Source: Sulfurovum sp. (GTDB taxonomy: Bacteria > Campylobacterota > Campylobacteria > Campylobacterales > Sulfurovaceae). Taken from it: 14,223 nucleotides of DNA. Under the pieces are notes generated by a model, which was given only the letters and a program-made list of their open reading frames with translations, did no database searches and was not told where the DNA came from. The stretch is taken from positions 1 through 14,223 of the forward strand of contig DQVJ01000294.1 of assembly GCA_015661795.1 (NCBI GenBank). The letters run 5' to 3'. Shown here piece by piece: positions 7,181 through 12,609 of this stretch (position 1 is its first letter; every line of letters starts with the position of its first letter). Position numbers and translations under genes: made by a program.

Positions 7181-7597
7181 ATGAAAAAGAAAATTTTAGG
7201 TTTGATACTGGCGGGTGTTACTGTGTTTACCTTGAGTGGTTGTGGAGGAGGAGATACAGTTGTTGATAATGCAACAACATTGTTTCTTATTGACCAGGAT
7301 GGAAATTCCTATGGTGGCATTCCTTATATCTGTGATTCAATGGTTGACTGGAGTGCAACGAGACCAAATGGAGAATTTACTTTTTTCCCACCAGATGACT
7401 GTACTTTTGATTTTACTGGTTTGCTTGGGAATTATGAAAATGACCCTCTTAGGGATGATATAGTGTACATCGTAGATGATTTAGACAGAGGAAAGGCAAA
7501 TATCCCTTATGAATGTGCCAGTTTTGGTGTAGGATCAACTTTCTTGGATGGTAGCTTTGATTATGATATAGATGACCAGTGTGTTTTTTATCTCTAA
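7181..7597 (+). CDS. Small lipoprotein with two Cys-pair repeats, function unknown
   Basis: I do not recognise a named family. The 138-residue product begins MKKK, followed by a hydrophobic segment and the lipobox LSGC (18-21), so it should be lipidated on Cys21. The mature protein starts CGGG, with no Asp at +2, so outer-membrane sorting would be expected by E. coli rules. Two units of about 45 residues follow (34-78 and 95-138). Each has a hydrophobic/Asp stretch, IPYxC, a GxF turn and DxC near the end; the cysteines are C51/C74 and C112/C134. The mature part is acidic and aromatic-rich, which suggests small beta-strand units, each possibly closed by a disulfide. The start at 7181 is chosen over an in-frame ATG at 7124 because it gives a proper signal peptide and has AGGAGA (7170-7175) 5 nt upstream. 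Confidence 0.8.
   Translation: MKKKILGLILAGVTVFTLSGCGGGDTVVDNATTLFLIDQDGNSYGGIPYICDSMVDWSATRPNGEFTFFPPDDCTFDFTGLLGNYENDPLRDDIVYIVDDLDRGKANIPYECASFGVGSTFLDGSFDYDIDDQCVFYL
7280..7414 (+). repeat. Lipoprotein repeat unit 1 (residues 34-78)
   Basis: First copy of a divergent coding repeat. Key residues are LFLID, IPYIC (47-51), GEF (64-66) and DDCTF (72-76). It aligns almost without gaps to unit 2, 61 residues later. Confidence 0.6.
7463..7594 (+). repeat. Lipoprotein repeat unit 2 (residues 95-138)
   Basis: Second copy. Key residues are VYIVD, IPYEC (108-112), GSF (124-126) and DQCVF (132-136). The Cys spacing is 22 residues against 23 in unit 1. The protein ends two residues after this motif. 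Confidence 0.6.
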
Positions 7598-7608
7598 ATT
7601 TACCTATT

Positions 7609-7646
7609 TTGACACTAACCTTCTTTAAAATAGAATGATAGTGTCA
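7609..7646 (+). promoter_or_regulatory. alaS promoter bracketed by an 8-bp inverted repeat
   Basis: TTGACA (7609-7614), a 16-bp spacer and TAGAAT (7631-7636) form the best sigma-70 promoter in the window, with transcription predicted near 7643. A perfect inverted repeat overlaps it: TGACACTA (7610-7617) covers most of the -35, and TAGTGTCA (7639-7646) covers the expected start site. A second overlapping repeat, CTATTTT (7604-7610) and AAAATAG (7627-7633), is also present. There is no T-tract after the downstream arm, so this is not an intrinsic terminator. The arrangement suggests a repressor site. Confidence 0.5.
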
Positions 7647-7688
7647 CTAAACGAGACTTCTTACCTTCATATTAACCACATTTTAGAT

Positions 7689-7727
7689 AAAATATCCTCA
7701 ATTTACACAATTTACTCAGGATATTTT
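7689..7727 (+). promoter_or_regulatory. alaS leader hairpin enclosing the ribosome binding site
   Basis: AAAATATCCT (7689-7698) is perfectly complementary to AGGATATTTT (7718-7727), giving a 10-bp stem with a 19-nt loop. The 3' arm contains AGGA (7718-7721), the only Shine-Dalgarno-like motif in front of the alaS ATG at 7731. The 5' arm carries the matching TCCT. If transcription starts near 7643 the whole hairpin is in the mRNA and could limit initiation. TAAAAT at 7688-7693 is a possible alternative -10, in which case the 5' arm would not be transcribed. Confidence 0.45.
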
Positions 7728-7730
7728 TCA

Positions 7731-10400
7731 ATGGATATTAGAAAATCATTTCTAGACTTTTTTCAAAGCAAAGGGCATGAGCTTATACCTTCTTCCCCAC
7801 TTGTGCCAGATGACGCTACACTTATGTTTACCAACGCAGGAATGGTGCAGTTTAAAAACATTTTTACGGGTGAGGCTCCTATCCCTACAACACCTCGTGC
7901 AACATCAAGTCAAACCTGTCTAAGAGCAGGAGGAAAACATAACGACCTTGATAATGTTGGCTACACCGCACGCCATCATACCCTTTTTGAAATGTTAGGT
8001 AATTTCTCTTTTGCAGATTATTTTAAAGAAGAGGCTATTGCGTATGCATGGGAGTTTATTACTTCCCAAAAGTACCTTAATCTTCCTATCGAAAAACTTT
8101 GGGTGACTGTACATGACTCAGATGATGAAGCTGAAGAGATATGGGCTAAGCACATAAGTAAAGAGCGCATTATACGTTTTGGAGATGCAGACAACTTTTG
8201 GCAGATGGGTGACACAGGACCTTGTGGACCTTGTTCTGAGATTTTCTATGATCAAGGAGAAGAACACTTTCATGGACCAGAGGACAAAATGGGCGGGGAA
8301 GGTGACCGTTTCTTGGAGATATGGAACTTGGTATTTATGCAGTACTTTCGGGATGAAACAGGTACACTCAACCCCCTGCCAAAACCTAGCATCGACACAG
8401 GGATGGGACTTGAACGTGTGGTCGCTATAAAAGAAGGCAAACTGAACAACTATCACTCTTCACTTTTTATGCCTTTTTTAGACAAGATAGGTGAACTCGT
8501 TGGGACAAAATACAACTTTGATGCAGCAAATTCTGCCTCATACAGAGTGATAGCAGATCACCTTCGTTCATGTTCATTTTTACTGGCACAAGGGGTAAAC
8601 TTCGATAAAGAAGGGCGTGGGTATGTACTTAGACGTATTATGCGTCGTGCGATTCGTCATGGGTATTTACTAGGACTACGTGAACCTTTTATGTATAAAC
8701 TGGTAGATACCCTTGTGGACTTGATGGGAGGACAATATGACTACCTCACTTCTAAAGCTGAAGCAATTAAAACTTCTATGAAAATGGAAGAAGAGCGTTT
8801 CTTCCAAACGATTGAAGCAGGGATAAAACTTTTTAATGAAGAACTTGCACGTATGCACTACAACAAAGATCGAGAAACAAGTAATAACAAAAGACCGTAT
8901 GGCTTTAATGCACAAAATATGTTTAAAGCACTAGAAGAAAAACTAGAAAATGAACCGCAGTGGTTAAGCTCAGAAGTATTCAACGGTGAAGTTGCTTTTA
9001 AACTTTATGATACCTATGGTTTTCCACTAGACCTTACTGAAGATATGCTACGTGAGAAAAACATACGTTTAGACATGGATGCCTTTAATGCCAAGATGGA
9101 TGCTCAAAAAGCACAGTCCAAAGCAGGATGGAAGGGTACAGGAGATGCAGCTACTACTGGTGACTTTAAGGCACTCAAAGAAGAGTTTGGGATTAATACA
9201 TTTGTAGGGTATGAACATACAATACACAGCACAACGGTATTAGCCTTACTTGATGAAGACTTTGAGCAGGTCACTGACTTAGATGGCAAAGGTTGGGTGA
9301 TGCTTAAAGAAACTCCGTTTTACGCAGAGTCTGGGGGACAGGTAGGTGACAGCGGTGAGTTGCATATCCAAAATGATACAGTAAAAGTTTTGGATACTAA
9401 AAAGTTTCTTGATATGAATCTCTCAGAAGTAGAGGGAGAACTGTGTATTGGTGATGAGGTAACAGCAGTAGTAGACACTGCACGCGCTGAGATAGAAAAA
9501 CATCACTCAGCCACGCACTTACTGCATGCTGGACTACGTGAAGTTTTGGGTGAGCATATCAGCCAAGCTGGTTCACTCAATGATGATAAGCGTTTACGAT
9601 TTGACTTTTCTCACCCTCAAGCGATGACAAACGATGAAATAGCGAAAGTAGAAGCATGGGTCAATGACAAAATTGCTCGTGCCTTACCTCGTAAAACTGA
9701 GCTCATGAGTGTTGAAGAGGCCAAAAACTCTGGTGCTATGGCACTCTTTGGTGAAAAATATGGTGATGAAGTACGTGTAGTAAGCATGGGTGATGCCTCT
9801 GTAGAACTTTGTGGAGGAACACATGTGAGTAATGTTGCACAGATAGGTCTGTTTATGATTACAAAAGAATCAGGAGTATCGGCAGGTGTACGTCGTATAG
9901 AAGCAATATGTGGTAAGGCAGCAGTGAATGCTGTAAAAGTTTTACGCAATGAACTCAATGAAGTAAAAACCGAACTGAAGAATAATAATCCTTTGGTAGG
10001 TATAGCCAAATTAAAAGAGCAGATAAAAACACTCAAGTCTGAAGTTCAAGCTGCACAAAAGGCTACACAAAAAGAGTTGTCTGCTAAAGAACTCAAAGGA
10101 GCTTATGTGATAGTAGAAGAGATAGAAACAGGAGATATTAAAGCGCTTATTGATGAAGCTAAAAATAAATACTCTAGTGTTGCTATCATGCTTTTTCAAA
10201 AGAAAGGTGATAAAGTACTTATTGCCTGTGGTTCTAAAGAGACCAACATAAAAGCAGGAAACTGGATAAAAGAGATAGCACCTGTATTAGGTGGTGGCGG
10301 AGGGGGTCGCCCAGACTTCGCCCAAGCAGGAGGAAAAGATGCTTCTAAAATAGTAGAAGCAACACAAAAAGCCCTGAGATATCTAGAGGAGAATTTATAA
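7731..10400 (+). CDS. alaS: Alanyl-tRNA synthetase
   Basis: A class II aminoacyl-tRNA synthetase of 889 residues that charges tRNA-Ala and hydrolyses Ser- or Gly-tRNA-Ala. The catalytic domain has TNAGM (34-38), TARHHTLFEMLGNFSF (79-94, motif 2), DTGPCGPCSE (161-170) and DTGMGLERV (222-230, motif 3). The editing domain has the zinc ligands H592, H596 (HSATH) and C694, H698 (CGGTH). The C-Ala/DHHA1 domain ends with a Gly run (854-859) and RPDFAQAGG. An extra segment of some 35-40 residues lies at about 374-415, between the helical domain and LYDTYGFP, compared with E. coli AlaRS (876). The start at 7731 (MDIRKSFLDFF) matches the conserved family N-terminus and has AGGA 9 nt upstream; an in-frame ATG at 7635 would lie within the promoter. 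The stop shares one base with the next start (TAATG). Confidence 0.97.
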   Translation: MDIRKSFLDFFQSKGHELIPSSPLVPDDATLMFTNAGMVQFKNIFTGEAPIPTTPRATSSQTCLRAGGKHNDLDNVGYTARHHTLFEMLGNFSFADYFKEEAIAYAWEFITSQKYLNLPIEKLWVTVHDSDDEAEEIWAKHISKERIIRFGDADNFWQMGDTGPCGPCSEIFYDQGEEHFHGPEDKMGGEGDRFLEIWNLVFMQYFRDETGTLNPLPKPSIDTGMGLERVVAIKEGKLNNYHSSLFMPFLDKIGELVGTKYNFDAANSASYRVIADHLRSCSFLLAQGVNFDKEGRGYVLRRIMRRAIRHGYLLGLREPFMYKLVDTLVDLMGGQYDYLTSKAEAIKTSMKMEEERFFQTIEAGIKLFNEELARMHYNKDRETSNNKRPYGFNAQNMFKALEEKLENEPQWLSSEVFNGEVAFKLYDTYGFPLDLTEDMLREKNIRLDMDAFNAKMDAQKAQSKAGWKGTGDAATTGDFKALKEEFGINTFVGYEHTIHSTTVLALLDEDFEQVTDLDGKGWVMLKETPFYAESGGQVGDSGELHIQNDTVKVLDTKKFLDMNLSEVEGELCIGDEVTAVVDTARAEIEKHHSATHLLHAGLREVLGEHISQAGSLNDDKRLRFDFSHPQAMTNDEIAKVEAWVNDKIARALPRKTELMSVEEAKNSGAMALFGEKYGDEVRVVSMGDASVELCGGTHVSNVAQIGLFMITKESGVSAGVRRIEAICGKAAVNAVKVLRNELNEVKTELKNNNPLVGIAKLKEQIKTLKSEVQAAQKATQKELSAKELKGAYVIVEEIETGDIKALIDEAKNKYSSVAIMLFQKKGDKVLIACGSKETNIKAGNWIKEIAPVLGGGGGGRPDFAQAGGKDASKIVEATQKALRYLEENL

Positions 10401-10927
10401 TGGTAGATTTTTTTGCAAATAATGCACAGTTCATCGTTTTTATTCATGTGCTTTCTGCCTTTGTATGGGTGGGAGGTATGATAGCTATTCGTATAGCCGT
10501 ACATCCTGTTGTTGCAAGAGGTGGGGTCACAGATGCACAAATGTTGCAAACACATAAAATCGCAGAAATACTTGAACCTAAACAGAGACTAGGTATTACG
10601 CTTCAAATTACAGGTAGGCTTTTTAATCTGGTTCTTTTTTTCATCATAGCACTTTTTGCTACGGGGCTTATCATGGCAATTGCAACTGGAGGTCATAAAG
10701 GGATATTGAAAACACTTTTTATTTCCAAAGAAATTATTTGGACAATCATGGCATTGAATTTCACGTATATGTATGTAAGACGCGCAAAAGCATGGAAATT
10801 ATTTAACCAAGGTGAAATAGCTCTTGCAAAAGCCAAAATGAAATGGATACCTAATGTATTATTGCCATTAAATATTGTGTTAGGTCTTGTTGCACTTTGG
10901 ATGGGCGTGAGTCTTAGAGGTCTGTAA
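10400..10927 (+). CDS. Four-helix inner-membrane protein, CopD/HemJ-like, function unknown
   Basis: A 175-residue integral membrane protein with four predicted helices (about 10-32, 72-94, 108-127 and 150-170). The first helix carries IHVLSAFVWVGGM (H16, W23, G25-G26), a pattern seen in CopD-like copper-resistance proteins, DUF2269 proteins and the HemJ-type protoporphyrinogen oxidase family, where the helix-1 His is thought to bind heme or metal. Other possible ligands or polar residues are H35, H52 and K110-E111 at the start of helix 3. The resemblance is a short motif plus topology, so no function is assigned. AGAGGAGAA (10385-10393) precedes the ATG, which overlaps the alaS stop by one base; the end overlaps the maf start the same way. 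It is therefore tightly co-translated within the alaS operon. Confidence 0.8.
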   Translation: MVDFFANNAQFIVFIHVLSAFVWVGGMIAIRIAVHPVVARGGVTDAQMLQTHKIAEILEPKQRLGITLQITGRLFNLVLFFIIALFATGLIMAIATGGHKGILKTLFISKEIIWTIMALNFTYMYVRRAKAWKLFNQGEIALAKAKMKWIPNVLLPLNIVLGLVALWMGVSLRGL

Positions 10928-11487
10928 TGCAAATATGCCTCTGCTCCCAGTCTGAATCTCGTGCTTTATTGTTACAAAAGTTTGGTGTAGATTTCATACA
11001 AAAATCACCGAAGTATGATGAAGAACAAATTAGAACAAACATAGCAAAAGACTTCGTTTATACAGCGAGTAAAGGTAAACTTGAGGCTGCCATACGTGAA
11101 TTTGGACTTGATCTACCGTTACTTTGTGCCGATACGGTCATCTCAGCAGCAAATGGAAGTATTTTACGCAAAGCCAAAGATGTAGATGATGCCAGACGCA
11201 TTTTACGGATACAAAGTGGTTCAACGATCTCTATCATTTCCTCAGTACATTACAAATCAAAAAACTTAGAATTTTCGGACATTTCTGCAACGCATTATCA
11301 TTTTTCAACCTTTGAAGAAGAAGACTTGAATCGTTATCTCGAAAGTGGTTTATGGAAGGGTAAAGCAGGTAGTTGTATGGTTGAAGGGTTTTGTAAAAAG
11401 TACATCAAAGAAGTGAGAGGATATGAGAGTACAGCTATGGGATTACAGGTAGAGGTTTTGTTGCCTTGGATAAAAGGTTTTAAATGA
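10927..11487 (+). CDS. maf: Maf-family nucleoside triphosphate pyrophosphatase
   Basis: Maf proteins hydrolyse nucleoside triphosphates (dTTP/UTP or modified nucleotides) to monophosphate and PPi. They are thought to clean the nucleotide pool, and overexpression blocks septation in some bacteria. The 186-residue product has the N-terminal SxSxxR motif (CSQSESR, S7/S9/R12), the catalytic-region ADT (68-70, D69), RKAKD (81-85, in place of the common GKPxD), QSG (96-98) and GKAGSCMVEGF (145-155), and a C-terminal GYEST-x-MGL. Substrate class cannot be read safely from these motifs. The ATG at 10927 overlaps the preceding stop by one base, and the stop overlaps the bioF ATG by 4 nt (ATGA). Placement among envelope genes fits its historical link to division. 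Confidence 0.9.
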   Translation: MQICLCSQSESRALLLQKFGVDFIQKSPKYDEEQIRTNIAKDFVYTASKGKLEAAIREFGLDLPLLCADTVISAANGSILRKAKDVDDARRILRIQSGSTISIISSVHYKSKNLEFSDISATHYHFSTFEEEDLNRYLESGLWKGKAGSCMVEGFCKKYIKEVRGYESTAMGLQVEVLLPWIKGFK

Positions 11488-12584
11488 ATCTTTATGAAGA
11501 CGAACTAAAGGCTCTGAAAAAAGCAGGTCGTTTTAGAGAACGTAAACTTTTTGATGATACTTTAGATGATTTGGCTTCTAATGACTATCTTGGTCTCTCA
11601 AGCAATAAAAAGCAGTTTAAAAAAGCAGTGAAACTGGTGAACCAATATGAAACGTTAAGTTCCAAAGCATCGATGTTAGTGAATGGATATCACCCAATAC
11701 ACAGAATATTTGAAATGGAGATGGCAGAGCAAAATGGTTTCGAAGAGGGGTTGGTAGTAGGCTCTGGCTATTTGGCAAATATAGCACTCATAGATGCATT
11801 GGTACGTAAAAGTGATATGCTTTTTATGGATGAAGAATATCATGCATCCGGCGTGATGGCAAGTGAACTCTTAGGAGAAAGGGTTGTCTTCTTTAAGCAC
11901 AATGATATAGATGACTTAGCACAAAAGTTGGAATCTAACCCTGCAAAAAGACAAATTATTGCGGTCGAAGGTGTGTACTCCATGAGTGGAGATCTTTGTA
12001 AAAAAGAGATTTTTGATTTGGCTGATGCGTATAAAGCCGTATTGATAGTAGATGAGGCACACAGTGCAGGTGTGTTGGGGTTACATCTTTTGGGTATTTT
12101 TGAATTTTATGGTATTTCTATTCATGAAAGACACATTAAAATGGGAACATTGGGTAAGGCTTACGGTTCTTATGGCGCGTATATTTTAGCATCATCGTAC
12201 ATTATATCTTTTCTAGTCAATCGTGCCAAGCCGGTTATCTACTCTACAGCTCCTTCTGTGTTTGATACAGCACTGGCTTATGTGAACATGAAACATATAC
12301 GAAAAAATGTAGAGAAATACAGAAAAAAAATATTAAAGCGACAAATCACGGTACAAAAACAGTTGGGTAGGAATATCCAAAGTCTCATTTTACCCATAGA
12401 AATGCCGGACAACTCCTTTACCCAGTTTATGCAAAAGGGTCTCATGGCACAAGGGTATCTTGTGGGTGCTATACGCCAACCTACTGTGAAAAAACCTATG
12501 ATGAGAGTGATACTGAACTTAGGTATTTCAGTGAAAAAACTTCGGCATGTTTTGGCACTCATTAGACATAACACGGTACAATAA
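11484..12584 (+). CDS. bioF: 8-amino-7-oxononanoate synthase (BioF-like alpha-oxoamine synthase)
   Basis: A PLP-dependent enzyme of 366 residues that probably condenses L-alanine with pimeloyl-ACP/CoA, releasing CO2, in biotin synthesis. Fold-type I motifs are clear: ASNDYLGL (31-38), NGYHPIH (67-73), VGSGYLANIAL (92-102), EYHASG (118-123, H120 stacks on PLP), KHND (138-141), VEGVYSMSGD (161-170), DEAHSAG (190-196) and GTLGKAYG (221-228, Schiff-base K225). VIYSTAPS (251-258) also matches BioF. The substrate loop reads SSKAS in place of the usual GSGGSR-like segment; related enzymes (KBL, HemA, SPT) are less likely because of the compact length and lack of extensions. It is separated from other biotin genes, sits in an envelope operon, and overlaps maf by 4 nt. 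Confidence 0.85.
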   Translation: MNLYEDELKALKKAGRFRERKLFDDTLDDLASNDYLGLSSNKKQFKKAVKLVNQYETLSSKASMLVNGYHPIHRIFEMEMAEQNGFEEGLVVGSGYLANIALIDALVRKSDMLFMDEEYHASGVMASELLGERVVFFKHNDIDDLAQKLESNPAKRQIIAVEGVYSMSGDLCKKEIFDLADAYKAVLIVDEAHSAGVLGLHLLGIFEFYGISIHERHIKMGTLGKAYGSYGAYILASSYIISFLVNRAKPVIYSTAPSVFDTALAYVNMKHIRKNVEKYRKKILKRQITVQKQLGRNIQSLILPIEMPDNSFTQFMQKGLMAQGYLVGAIRQPTVKKPMMRVILNLGISVKKLRHVLALIRHNTVQ

Positions 12585-12609
12585 ATAAAAATACTTCTAA
12601 AGGTTCTTT

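Noticed and set aside
7604..7646. Intrinsic terminator for the lipoprotein gene
   Set aside because: The arms are AT-rich, the loop is 21 nt and no T-tract follows; the region reads better as a promoter.
7635..7730. N-terminal extension of AlaRS from the in-frame ATG at 7635
   Set aside because: The extension has no family resemblance, overlaps the predicted -10 and start site, and the conserved N-terminus begins at 7731 with its own AGGA.
7643..7730. T-box or other known riboswitch in the alaS leader
   Set aside because: The predicted leader is under 90 nt, with no T-box core or antiterminator sequence and no terminator; only the simple hairpin is visible.
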